Shown in pieces: positions 24,530-37,582 of a stretch of DNA of 64,000 bases; the first letter of the stretch is position 1; each line of letters starts with the position of its first letter. Made by a program: the position numbers and the translations under genes. The notes below the pieces were generated by a model. The model was not told where the DNA came from and ran no database searches. It saw nothing but the letters and a program-made list of their open reading frames with translations. This DNA comes from Cryptomeria japonica (lineage: Eukaryota; Streptophyta; Pinopsida; Cupressales; Cupressaceae), in assembly GCF_030272615.1 (NCBI RefSeq), contig NC_081407.1, positions 269,671,870-269,735,869 of the forward strand. The letters run 5' to 3'.

Positions 24530-24789
24530 CCCTTTAGCACCGATGGAAACATATGATGTGAAAAACAATCAATGACAAAGAAATCAACAACTCTCCCATA
24601 TTACTCTCTCCCCCTTAGATCACTACATAATTTTCCACATGAATCTCTCCCCCCATTTGACATCAATGGCAAAGGCACATATTTGCACCACAAAACACAA
24701 AACTGACTTACTGACTACTCCCCTTGAGTAGCAGCCTTCACTCATCAATCTGGATCACAAGATATGACTGTGAAATGTATCGGACTAAT

Positions 24790-25906
24790 GCATACCAATG
24801 CACCTTAGTTATGACCAGGAGGGGCAATCACCCCTAACTTTCCTCTAAGATACTCAAAAGTATCTTTAGGCAAAGGCTTTGTGAAAATGTTTGCAATATG
24901 TTCCTTTGTAGGCATATACTCTAATCTGAATGCCTTCTCATTTACCTTGTCTTTCAAAAAGTGAAACTTGATTGATATATGCTTAGTCTTGGAATGCAAC
25001 ATCATATTCTTAGAAATGTTAATTGTACTTGAATTGACACAGTAAATAGTAATAGGCTCATCATACACTACTCTGATATCTCTCAACATCCTCTTCATCC
25101 ATACCACCTAAGTATAATTTTTAGCAAAAACAATATATTATGCCTTTGCAGTAAATAGAGATTGAATTTTTCTTTTTTCTCAACCAAGAAACCAACCTTT
25201 TTCCCAAGAAAAATGCACCACCACTAGTACTTTTTTGGTCATCAACATCTCTTGCCCAATCAACATTAGTAAAAGAACTCAAAGTGAAATCATCATCTTT
25301 AGGATACCATAAACCAAAATCAACAGTTCCTTTCAAATATCTAAAGATTCTTTTAACATCTACAACATGAGATTCTTTAGGATCAGCTTGAAATCTAGCA
25401 ACAAGACAAATGAGATTTATGATATCAGGTCTAGTCTATATCAAATATAGTAATCCTCCAATCATAGATCTATATCTGGTCCGATTTGCTTTAGGGGAAT
25501 CATTATCCTTAATCAACTTACATCTGGTCACCATAGGGGTTCCAACTGGCTTTGTATCCTCTAAACCAAACTTCTTTAATAACTCTTTCACATAGTTGGA
25601 TTGAGATATAAAGATTCCCTTTTCTGATTGTGTAATTTACAATCCCAGAAAGAATTTCATCTCACTAATCATAGACATCTCAAATTCATTATGTATTTCA
25701 TTTGCAAACTCTTTTCACAAACTATCATTCCCTCCAAACATAATGTCATGGTCAATAAAAACAATCAGAATGTTATCATGATCAATTTTGAAGTAAACAT
25801 TACTATTAGCAGTACCTTTATTAAATCCAAGCTTTAGCAAATACTTATCCAATCTCGCATACCCTACTCTTGGTGCTTGTTTCAGTCCATACAATGCTTT
25901 CTCCAA
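24790..25906 (-). pseudogene. Copia RT C-terminal part and RNase H (decayed)
   Basis: RT: EKALYGLKQAPR (near 25900) and YLLKLGFNKGTANSNVYFK; the following region is IVFIDHDIMFGGN where copia RTs have a YVDD-type box, so the Asp pair is altered. Then LLRKLGFN-like and typical tail sequence to GTVDFGLWYPK and FTNVDWARDVDDQKSTSGGAFFLG (RNase H, 25336-25121), and HSKTKHISIKFHFLKD ... EYMPTKEHIANIFTKPL (25107-24805). Several stops and frame changes lie between these pieces. Confidence 0.88.
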
Positions 25907-26330
25907 CTAGCACACCATATCTCCTTGATCAGTCAACTAAAATCCATTTGGTTTCTCTATGCACACCTCTTCTTCCAATTCACCACCTATGTCAAATCTT
26001 AGACACTTTAGCTTCAAATGACATGTCTCAGTCTCAACCATAGCCTTGAAAATCTTGAACTTCTCTAAAGCTTCAAACTTCTCCCTTAAGAAAGTAACCC
26101 ACATCATCCTTGAATAGTCATCAATCAGCAACATGAAGCATCTATCTCCTTCCAAGATTCTAACTCTAGAAGGTCCACACAAATTAGTATGCACGAGATC
26201 CAATTATCCATTTGAAAAATGCTTCTTGCTCTTGAAAGAAATTCTGGTTTGTTTCCCTAACTAACATTCCTTGCACATAGGGTTAGCAGGTTTCATCAAC
26301 TTAGGAAGATCTTTCACAACCCGAGTAGAA
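25907..26330 (-). pseudogene. Copia integrase remnant, joined by deletion to RT
   Basis: Integrase core: LDLVHTNLCGPSRV (first catalytic Asp), LLIDDYSRMMWVTFL, then LKCLRFDIGGEL where the second Asp (D of DIGGE) is still present. Directly after GGEL the peptide becomes EEEVCIEKPNGF, which belongs to the RT N-terminal region. So the rest of integrase and the start of RT are gone in one deletion that keeps the reading frame. Two TAG stops in QLTDQ/CQLEK positions follow. Confidence 0.85.
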
Positions 26331-26728
26331 CTTATCTTAACAATGTTATCAAAATTCACATGACACATCCTTATATGCCACAACCAACTTTCATCAACCC
26401 AAGCAATCAAACATCTTTTATCGACACTATTCAAGTGAAAGATATTACCTTTAATCTTTGTACTTGATGCAATCTCAATTCGAGAGCTACCTAAGATTCT
26501 ACACTTGCCATTCTTGAACTAAAGATCATATCCCTTGTCAACCATCTATCCAACACTCAAAATATTATTCTTTAGGCCTTCTACATAGAAGACATCATCA
26601 GTATTGTCCTTAGCATCAAGAGAAATGGAACCTCTACCATGGATTATACCATCTTTATCATTTCCAAACTTTACAACTCCACCTTCATAATTCTCCAAGC
26701 TCACAAACTTAATCTTATCACCTATCAT
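26331..26728 (-). pseudogene. Copia GAG-pre-integrase and protease-end remnant
   Basis: Minus strand reads IKFVSLENYEGGVVKFGNDK and DDVFYVEGLKNNILSVG (26728-26546), the usual sequence between the protease active site and the integrase zinc finger in copia polyproteins, then the KECxLGKQ-type integrase entry near 26270 with a stop. The protease active-site triplet itself is not seen. Confidence 0.75.
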
Positions 26729-26929
26729 ATGATGAGATCATCTGTTGACTATCACCCATTCATCTTTCTCTTCAACCTGTGTAGCCAAAGCTCTTTCCAC
26801 ATTCATGCGGCTAGCAAAATTAGTAGGTATTGGATCATCTTACTTGATAGCAATAAACACCCATTCATTATCACTTGCATTTTCCTTATTTTATTCATCA
26901 TCTGAAACACCTTCATTAGCAGCATAATA

Positions 26930-27544
26930 ACATCTTTTTCTAAAATTTAGGCTTGAAATTTTTCTTAGGAATTCTTTTAGGACACCTTGAGGCAAAATGA
27001 CCTATCTTATTGCATGAAAAAAATTAAGAGGAAACTTTTCTTCATACTTACCAGCTTCTTTAGGTAATCTCTTGGAAATTAGTGCTTCAATATCTTCAAC
27101 CTCCCACTCTTCTTCTTCAATTTTCTTCCTCTCCTTCTCATATCTAGACATCCACCTTGAATAACTTTCTCCTGGATGATACCTTTGCTTATCCTTTCCA
27201 GAAATAGTGGCTTTGAATGCAAATTCTACCTTAGGAAGGGAATTGCCAAACTCAATTAATTCAAAGGATGATAACTTACCAATCAACATCTCTCTAGTTA
27301 CATTAGCCACAGTCTAGATCTCCTCAATAGCAATAACTTTGTGTTTGTAGGATACAGGTAAGGATCTTAGCACTTTAGAAATAATCTCTAATTCTTCCAA
27401 CTTTCCATCGACACATCTAATATTGCACACTAGTTCATTCACCTTCTGCATAAAAGAAGTGATGTTCACATCTCCACCCATCCTCAACATCTCATACTTT
27501 CCTTTTAGGCTCTACAACTTAGCAATCTTCACATAGTTGTCACC
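26930..27544 (-). pseudogene. Copia gag, middle and 3' part
   Basis: From 27544 the minus strand reads GDNYVKIAKL, LKGKYEMLRMGGDVNITSFMQKVNELV, then (27310-27002) MLIGKLSSFELIEFGN, matching the UBN2-type gag of copia elements. Near 27015-26975 the zinc knuckle appears as FFSCNKIGHFASRCP in another frame: the first cysteine of CxxCx4Hx4C is Phe. The left boundary of the array (27545) cuts gag exactly between two codons. Confidence 0.85.
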
Positions 27545-29226
27545 TGTTAGCAACAAGGCACCAAACTGAGAGGGGGGTGAATCAGTTTGCTCACAAACTT
27601 AACTCAACTCAAACTTAATTTTACATCTGCTAATAAAAAATGAAAGCATAAATCAACACCACATCAATAACACATAACACCAATATTTTTGACATGGGAA
27701 ACCTATCTAAGGAAAAAACCATAGCGGGAACCTACCCACAATGATATAATACCTTGTTAGGAGTAAATGAAATATTACAATGGGGAATGCACATGCATTT
27801 AGGCACACTGCCTAGAGCTCACTGCTCAAAAACAACAAAGGGCTACAACCCTGGGAAGGCTCGCTGCCTTACAAAACATTCAAATTATATCCAGCAGATC
27901 ATGAACTGATGAAATAACATCTCCTCATGCCTAGTTACAGTTCTAGTTAAGCACATAACCCAAACTCTGCTCTGTCACACTTCTTCACACTTCTTCGTAC
28001 TTCTTTTCTTGTACTAAAAGATTAAATCTTTGTTCGCACACACAGATGATACCTCTCTCGTGACTATTGCATGTATGTATACAAATCATCAATCTATATT
28101 TCAAGGTCAGCTCAACATTCACTACAAAAATTACCACACATGCTACAACATAATATGTGGACCAAAACAATGTCGACTAAGACACAATATGGACCTAAAT
28201 CAACACCTCGAACATGAAACACCTCCAAGAATTAAGCCATGGATATATATTACATGATACAATCATGAATGTCGTATAACACAGACATGAACACCACCGG
28301 ATCAAGAAGATAATCAATAACGTGCACAATGATCGATGCAACCCATCAACATGAATAGAACACGATCTAAAAATATCCACAAGTATCATGAATTACCACA
28401 AAAACAACCGCAACATCACTCCTTACTAGAATCTTCATTATCATTATACCGAACCTCAAGAACACCAACTATACTGACTGTCAAACTAAAAGATTCACTT
28501 GCGGACCTCCAAATCATGAATCATTTGAATTAAGGACACATGAATGTCCCAAATGCTCTGCCAAATCTGCAAACCAAGATATTGCAATTCTGAAGCAATG
28601 CATAGCAAAATCCAAAGTACTAATCAACATAAACAACTGAATACCAACCACAATATCGGATCTCATAACTCAATCAAATCACCATGTGGACCATTGAAAC
28701 TTCTCTTGAATCAACTAGAGATACTTATCTCAAAACCCTTTAATCTAGAACAACTCATTTGCAACACACTAGCCAAACCAACTCATTTAATTTGACTGCA
28801 ACACTAGAACACATAGAGGAATATGTTGACATCAATGACAATACATCATTCCAACAAACTTCTCAGCAATATCCAACTTCATTCAGGGTGTCCAACTTCT
28901 TCCAAATCTCATGAGCAATCTATAATTCCATAACATTTGTCATCTCAGAATCAATCAAGGCACTCAACAATGCTTCCTTAGCCCTAATATTGCATTCAAC
29001 TTCCTTTATCTCATCCGGAGTTGAAGGTCCATTTGTAGGAATAGTATACTTATTCCTTGTAATAGTCTAGTAAGCTTCATCAATGCATCTCAGATGATAC
29101 TCCATGTGGCTCTTCCAAAGAGAGTAGTTAGTACCATCAAATCACAAATTTCCCTTCTTGTAAGATGCCATCCCAGATCACCTCAATTAGTTAAGCTTCT
29201 CCGAAGGAACCTGCTCTGATACCAAT
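27545..29226 (-). repeat. Array unit 1 (founder-type LTR, 27545-28877, plus gag 5' part)
   Basis: The only unit whose LTR begins TGTTAGCAACAAGGCACC; stem CAAACTGA/TCAGTTTG at 27562-27569 and 27582-27589. gag begins at 29171 (minus) and runs 98 codons to 28878, with a TGA soon after NL. Primer-binding site 29212-29224. Removing 27545-28877 would restore gag exactly between the codons for ...TLNE and GDNY.... Confidence 0.9.
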
Positions 29227-30917
29227 TGATAAAATAGCTCTGATTCCGGGTAGACAACTGAGAAGGGGGTGAATCAATTGCCACAAAAAAATACATAATT
29301 TATTATTCTCAAATCTAATAATTAGACATGAAAGAATGAATTCAACAACACATCATGAACACACATAACACCAATATTTTTGACATGGAAAACCCATTTA
29401 AGGAACAAAACCATGGTGGGAACCTACCCACAATGATATAATACCTTGTTAGGAGTAAATGAAATATTACAATGGGGAATGCACATGGATTTAGGCACAC
29501 TGCCTAGAGCTCACTGCTCAAAAACAACAAAGGGCTACAACCCTGGGAAGGCTCGCTGCCTTACAAAACATTCAAATTATATCCAGAAGATCATGAACTG
29601 ATGAAATAACATCTCCTCATGCCTAGTTACAGTTCTAGTTAAGCACATAACCCAAACTCTGCTCTGTCACACTTCTTCACACTTCTTGTACTTCTTCTCT
29701 TGTACTGAAAGATTAAATCATTGTTCGCACACACAGATGATACCTCTCTCGTGACTATTGCATGTATGTATACAAATCATCAATCTATATTTCAAGGTCA
29801 TCTCAACATTCATTACACAAATTACCACACACGCTACAACATAACATGTCGACCAAAACAATGTCGACTAAGACACAATATGGATCTAAATCAACACCTC
29901 GAACATGAAACACCTCGAAGATTTAAGCCATGGATATATGTTACATGATACAATCATGAATGTCGCATAACACGGACATGAACACCACTGGATCAAGAAG
30001 ATAATCAATAACATGCACAATGATCGATGCAGGCCATCAACACGAATAGAACACGATCTAAAAATATCCACAAGTATCATGAATTACCACAAAAACAACC
30101 GCAACATCACTCCTTACTAGAATCTTCATTATCATTATACCGAACCTCAAGAACACCAACTATACTGACTGTCAAACTAAAAGATTCACTTGCGGACCTC
30201 CAAATCATGAATCATTTGAATTAAGGACACATGAATGTCCCAAATGCTCTGCCAAATCTGCAAACCAAGATATTGCAATTCTGAAGCAATGCATAGCAAA
30301 ATCCAAAGTACTAATCAACATAAACAATTGAATACCAACCACAATACCGGATCTCATAACTCAATCAAATCACCATGTGGACCATTGAAACTTCTCTTGA
30401 ATCAACTAGAGATACTTATCTCAAAACCCTTTAATCTAGAACAACTCATTTGCAACACACTAGCCAAACCAACTCATTTAATTTGACTGCAACACTAGAA
30501 CACATAGAGGAATATGTTGACATCAATGACAATACATCATTCCAACAAACTTCTCAGCAATATCCAACTTCATTCAGGGTGTCCAACTTCTTCCAAATCT
30601 CATGAGCAATCTATAATTCCATAACATTTATCATCTCAGAATCAATCAAGGCACTCAACAATGCTTCCTTAGCCCAAATATTGCATTCAACTTCCTTTAT
30701 CTCATCCGGAGTTGAAGGTCCATTTGCAGGAATAGTATACTTATTCCTTGTAATAGTCTAGTAAGCTTCGTCAATGCATCTTAGATGATACTCCATGTGG
30801 CTCTTCCAAAGAGAGTAGTTAGTACCATCAAATCACAAATTTCCCTTCTTGTAAGATGCCATCCCAGATCACCTCAATTAGTTAAGCTTCTCCGAAGGAA
30901 CCTGCTCTGATACCAAT
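29227..30917 (-). repeat. Array unit 2
   Basis: The LTR is chimeric: the 5' LTR-like sequence up to about 29362-29374 (CACATAACACCAA), then unit-1-like sequence (TATTTTTGACATGG, TGATATAATACCTTG). Diverges slightly more than later units (for example AGAAGGGGGTGAATCAATT). Confidence 0.9.
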
Positions 30918-32609
30918 TGATAAAATAGCTCTGATTCCAGGTAGACAACTGAGAGGGGGGTGAATCAGTTGCCACAAAAACTTACATAATTTATTATTCT
31001 CAAATCGAATAATTAGACATGAAAGCATGAATTCAACAACACATCATGAACACACATAACACCAATATTTTTGACATGGAAAACCCATTTAAGGAACAAA
31101 ACCATTGTGGGAACCTACCCACAATGATATAATACCTTGTTAGGAGTAAATGAAATATTACAATGGGGAATGCACATGCATTTAGGCACACTGCCTAGAG
31201 CTCACTGCTCAAAAACAACAAAGGGCTACAACCCTGGGAAGGCTCGCTGCCTTACAAAACATTCAAATTATATCCAGAAGATCATGAACTGATGAAATAA
31301 CATCTCCTCATGCCTAGTTACAGTTCTAGTTAAGCACATAACCCAAACTCTGCTCTGTCACACTTCTTCACACTTCTTCCTACTTCTTCTCTTGTACTGA
31401 AAGATTAAATCATTGTTCGCACACACAGATGATACCTCTCTCGTGACTATTGCATGTATGTATACAAATCATCAATCTATATTTCAAGGTCATCTCAACA
31501 TTCATTACACAAATTACCACACACGCTACAACATAACATGTGGACCAAAACAATGTCGACTAAGACACAATATGGATCTAAATCAACACCTCGAACATGA
31601 AACACCTCCAAGAATTAAGCCATGGATATATGTTACATGATACAATCATGAATGTCGCATAACACGGACATGAACACCACTGGATCAAGAAGATAATCAA
31701 TAACGTGCACAATGATCGATGCGGGCCATCAACACGAATAGAACACGATCTAAAAATATCCACAAGTATCATGAATTACCACAAAAACAACCACAACATC
31801 ACTCCTTACTAGAATCTTCATTATCATTATATCGAACCTCAAGAACACCAACTATACTGACTGTCAAACTAAAAGATTCACTTGCGTACCTCCAAATCAT
31901 GAATCATTAGAATTAAGGACATATGAATGTCCCAAATGCTCTGCCAAATCTGCAAACCAAGATATTGCAATTCTGAAGCAATGCATAGCAAAATCCAAAG
32001 TACTAATCAACATAAACAACTGAATACCAACCATAATACCGGATCTCATAACTCAATCAAATCACCATGTGGACCATTGAAACTTCTCTTGAATCAACTA
32101 GAGATACTTATCTCAAAACCCTTTAATCTAGAACAACTCATCTGCAACACACTAGCCAAACCAACTCATTTAATTTGACTGCAACACTAGAACACATAGA
32201 GGAATATGTTGACATCAATAACAATAAATCATTCCAACAAACTTCTCAGCAATATCCAACTTCATTCAGGGTGTCCAACTTCTTCCAAATCTCATGAGCA
32301 ATCTACAATTCCATAACATTTATCATCTCAGAATCAATCAAGGCACTCAACAATGCTTCCTTAGCCCTAATATTGCATTCAACTTCCTGTATCTCATCCG
32401 GAGTTGAAGGTCCATTTACAGGAATAGTATACTTATTCCTTGTAATAGTCTAGTAAGCTTCGTCAATGCATCTTAGATGATACTCCATGTGGCTCTTCCA
32501 AAGAGAGTAGTTAGTACCATCAAATCACAAATTTTCCTTCTTGTAAGATGCCATCCCAGATCACCTCAATTAGTTAAGCTTCTCTGAAGGAACCTACTCT
32601 GATACCAAT
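30918..32609 (-). repeat. Array unit 3
   Basis: 1692 bp, nearly identical to unit 2; same chimeric LTR and a full-length 98-codon-type gag start with the stops seen in unit 1. Confidence 0.9.
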
Positions 32610-34249
32610 TGATAAAATAGCTCTGATTCTGGGTAGACAACTGAGAGGGGGGTGAATCAGTTGCCACAAAAACTTACATAATTTATTATTCTCAAATCGA
32701 ATAATTAGACATGAAAGCATGAATTCAACAACACATCATGAACACACATAACACCACTATTTTTGACATGGAAAACCCATTTAAGGAAAAAAACCATGGT
32801 GGGAATCTACCCACAATGATATAATACCTTGTTAGGAGTAAATGAAATATTACAATGGGGAATGCACATGCATTTAGGCACACTGCCTAGAGCTCACTGC
32901 TCAAAAACAACAAAGGGCTACAACCCTGGGAAGGCTCGCTGCCTTACAAAACATTCAAATTATATCCAGCAGATCATGAACTGATGAAATAACATCTCCT
33001 CATGCCTAGTTACAGTTCTAGTTAAGCACATAACCCAAACTCTGCTCTGTCACACTTCTTCACACTTCTTCGTACTTCTTCTCTTGTACTAAAAGATTAA
33101 ATCATTGTTCGCACACACAGATGATACCTCTCTCGTGACTATTGCATGTATGTATACAAATCATCAATCTATATTTCAAGGTCATCTCAATATTCATTAC
33201 ACAAATTACCACACACGCTACAACATAACATGTGGACCAAAACAATGTCGACTAAGACACAATATGGATCTAAATCAACACCTCGAACATGAAACACCTC
33301 CAAGAATTAAGCCATGGATATATGTTACATGATACAATCATGAATGTCGCATAACACGGACATGAACACCACTGGATCAAGAAGATAATCAATAACGTGC
33401 ACAATGATCGATGCGGGCCATCAACACGAATAGAACACGATCTAAAAATATCCACAAGTATCATGAATTACCACAAAAACAACCGCAACATCACCCCTTA
33501 CTAGAATCTTCATTATCATTATACCGAACCTCAAGAACACCAACTATATTGACTATCAAACTAAAAGATTCACTTGCGGACCTCCAAATCATGAATTGTC
33601 TGAATTAAGGACACATATGAATGTCCCAAATGCTCTGCCAAATCTGCAAACCAAGATATTGCAATTCTGAAGCAATGCATAGCAAAATCCAAAGTACTGA
33701 TCAACATAAACAACTGAATACCAACCACAATACTGGATCCCATAGCTCAATCAAATCACCATGTGGACCATTGAAACTTTTGTTGAATCAACTAGAGATA
33801 CTTATCTCAAAACCCTTTAATCTAGAACAACTCATCTGCAACACACTAGCCAAACCAACTCATTTAATCTGACTGCAACACTAGAACACATAGAGGAATA
33901 TGTTGACATCAATGACAATACATCATTCCAACAAACTTCTCAGCAATATCCAACTTCATTCGGGGTGTCCAACTTCTTCCAAATCTCACGAGCAATCTAC
34001 AATTCCATAATATTTGTCATCTCATAATCAATCAAGGCACTCAACAATGCTTCCTTAGCCCTGATATTGCATTCAACTTCCTTTATCTCATCCGGAGTTG
34101 AAGGTCCATTTGCAGGAATAGTATACTTGTTCTTTGTAATAGTCCAATAAGCTTCGCCAATGCATCTCAAATTTCCCTTCTTGTAAGATGCCATCCCAGA
34201 TCACCTCAATCAGTTAAGCTTCTCTGAAGGAACCTGCTCTGATACCAAT
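32610..34249 (-). repeat. Array unit 4 (54-bp gag deletion)
   Basis: The gag start reads MASYKKGNLRCIGEAYW: 18 codons are missing relative to other units, removing two of the usual stops and leaving 65 open codons (34194-33997). Shares TGGATCCCATAGC and TTTTGTTGAATC changes with unit 6. Confidence 0.9.
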
Positions 34250-35942
34250 TGATAAAATAGCTTTGATTCTGCGTAGACAACTGAGAGGGGGGTGAATCAG
34301 TTGCCACAAAAACTTACATAATTTATTATTCTCACATCGAATAATTAGACATGAAAGCATGAATCAACAACACATCATGAACACACATAACACCAATATT
34401 TTTGACATGGAAAACCCATTTAAGGTAAAAAACCATGGTGGGAACCTACCCACAATGATATAATACCTTGTTAGGAGTAAATGAAATATTACAATGGGGA
34501 ATGCACATGCATTTAGGCACACTGCCTAGAGCTCACTGCTCAAAAACAACAAAGGGCTACAACCCTGGGAAGGCTCGCTGCCTTACAAAACATTCAAATT
34601 ATATCCAGAAGATCATGAACTGATGAAATAACATCTCCTCATGCCTAGTTACAGTTCTAGTTAAGCACATAACCCAAACTCTGCTCTGTCACACTTCTTC
34701 ACACTTCTTCCTACTTCTTCTCTTGTACTGAAAGATTAAATCATTGTTCGCACACACAGATGATACCTCTCTCGTGACTATTGCATGTATGTATACAAAT
34801 CATCAATCTATATTTCAAGGTCATCTCAACATTCATTACACAAATTACCACACACGCTACAACATAACATGTGGACCAAAACAATGTCGACTAAGACACA
34901 ATATGGATCTAAATCAACACCTCGAACATGAAACACCTCCAAGAATTAAGCCATGGATATATGTTACATGATACAATCATGAATGTCGCATAACACGAAC
35001 ATGAACACCACCAGATCAAGAAGATAATCAATAACATGCACAACGATCGTTGCGGGCCATCAACATGAATAGAACACGATCTAAAAATATCCACAAGTAT
35101 CATGAATTACCACAAAAACAACGACAACATCACCACTTACTAGAGTCTTCATTATCATTATGTTGAACCTCAAGAACACCAACTATATCGACTGTCAAAC
35201 TAAAAGATTCACTTGCGGACCTCCAAATCATGAATCATTTGAATGAAAGACACACATGAATGTCCCAAATGCTCTGCCAAATCTGCAAACCAAGATATTG
35301 CAATTCTGAAGCAATGCATAGCAAAATCTAAATTACTGATCAACATAAACAACTGAATACCAACCACAATACCGGATCTCATAACTCAATCAAATCACCA
35401 TGTGGACCATTGAAACTTCTCTTGAATCAACTAGAGATACTTATCTCAAAACCCTTTAATCTAGAACAACTCATCTGCAACACACTAGCCAAACCAACTC
35501 ATTTAATCTGACTGCAACACTAGAACACATAGAGGAATATGTTGACATCAATGACAATACATCATTCCAACAAACTTCTCAGCAATATCCAACTTCATTC
35601 AGGGTGTCCAACTTCTTCCAAATCTCATGAGCAATCTACAATTCCATAACATTTGTCATCTCATAATCAATCAAGGCACTCAACAATGCTTCCTTAGCCC
35701 TAATATTGCATTCAACTTCCTTTATCTCATCCGGAGTTGAAGGTCCATTTGCAGGAATAGTATACTTATTCCTTGTAATAGTCTAGTAAGCTTTGCCAAC
35801 GCATCTCAGAGGATACTCCATGTGGCTCTTCCAAAGAGAGTAGTTAGTACCATCAAATCACAAATTTCCCTTCTTGTAAGATGCCATCCCAGATCACCTC
35901 AATTAGTTAAGCTTCTCTGAAGGAACCTACTCTGATACCAAT
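34250..35942 (-). repeat. Array unit 5
   Basis: Shares GAATGAAAGACACACATGAATG and TTATGTTGAACC with unit 7 and with no other unit, which ties 5 to 7 as 4 is tied to 6. Confidence 0.9.
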
Positions 35943-37582
35943 TGATAAAATAGCTCTGATTCCGGGTAGACAACTGAGAGGGGGGTGAATCAGTTGCCAC
36001 AAAAACTTACATAATTTATTATTCTCAAATCGAATAATTAGACATGAAAGCATGAATTCAACAACACATCATGAACACACATAACACCAATATTTTTGAC
36101 ATGGAAAACCCATTTAAGGAAAAAAACCATGGTGGGAACCTACCCACAATGATATAATACCTTGTTAGGAGTAAATGAAATATTACAATGGGGAATGCAC
36201 ATGCATTTAGACACACTGCCTAGAGCTCACTGCTCAAAAACAACAAAGGGCTACAACCCTGGGAAGGCTCGCTGCCTTACAAAACATTCAAATTATATCC
36301 AGAAGATCATGAACTGATGAAATAACATCTCCTCATGCCTAGTTACAGTTCTAGTTAAGCACATAACCCAAACTCTGCTCTGTCACACTTCTTCACACTT
36401 CTTCGTACTTCTTTTCTTGTACTAAAAGATTAAATCTTTGTTCGCACACACAGATGATACCTCTCTCGTGACTATTGCATGTATGTATACAAATCATCAA
36501 TCTATATTTCAAGGTCATCTCAATATTCATTACACAAATTACCACACACGCTACAACATAACATGTGGACCAAAACAATGTCGACTAAGACACAATATGG
36601 ATCTAAATCAACACCTCGAACATGAAACACCTCCAAGAATTAAGCCATGGATATATGTTACATGATACAATCATGAATGTCGCATAACACGGACATGAAC
36701 ACCACTGGATCAAGAAGATAATCAATAACGTGCACAATGATCGATGCGGGCCATCAACACGAATAGAACACGATCTAAAAATATCCACAAGTATCATGAA
36801 TTACCACAAAAACAACCGCAACATCACCCCTTACTAGAATCTTCATTATCATTATACCGAACCTCAAGAACACCAACTATATTGACTGTCAAACTAAAAG
36901 ATTCACTTGCGGACCTCCAAATCATGAATCGTCTGAATTAAGGACACATATGAATGTCCCAAATGCTCTGCCAAATCTGCAAACCAAGATATTGCAATTC
37001 TGAAGCAATGCATAGCAAAATCCAAAGTACTGATCAACATAAACAACTGAATACCAACCACAATACTGGATCCCATAGCTCAATCAAATCACCATGTGGA
37101 CCATTGAAACTTTTGTTGAATCAACTAGAGATACTTATCTCAAAACCCTTTAATCTAGAACAACTCATCTGCAACACACTAGCCAAACCAACTCATTTAA
37201 TCTGACTGCAACACTAGAACACATAGAGGAATATGTTGACATCAATGACAATACATCATTCCAACAAACTTCTCAGCAATATCCAACTTCATTCGGGGTG
37301 TCCAACTTCTTCCAAATCTCACGAGCAATCTACAATTCCATAATATTTGTCATCTCATAATCAATCAAGGCACTCAACAATGTTTCCTTAGCCCTGATAT
37401 TGCATTCAACTTCCTTTATCTCATCCGGAGTTGAAGGTCCATTTGCAGGAATAGTATACTTGTTCTTTGTAATAGTCCAATAAGCTTCGCCAATGCATCT
37501 CAAATTTCCCTTCTTGTAAGATGCCATCCCAGATCACCTCAATCAGTTAAGCTTCTCCGAAGGAACCTGCTCTGATACCAAT
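35943..37582 (-). repeat. Array unit 6 (54-bp gag deletion, sister of unit 4)
   Basis: Same 54-bp loss and the same private changes as unit 4; open gag start at 37527-37330. Confidence 0.9.
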
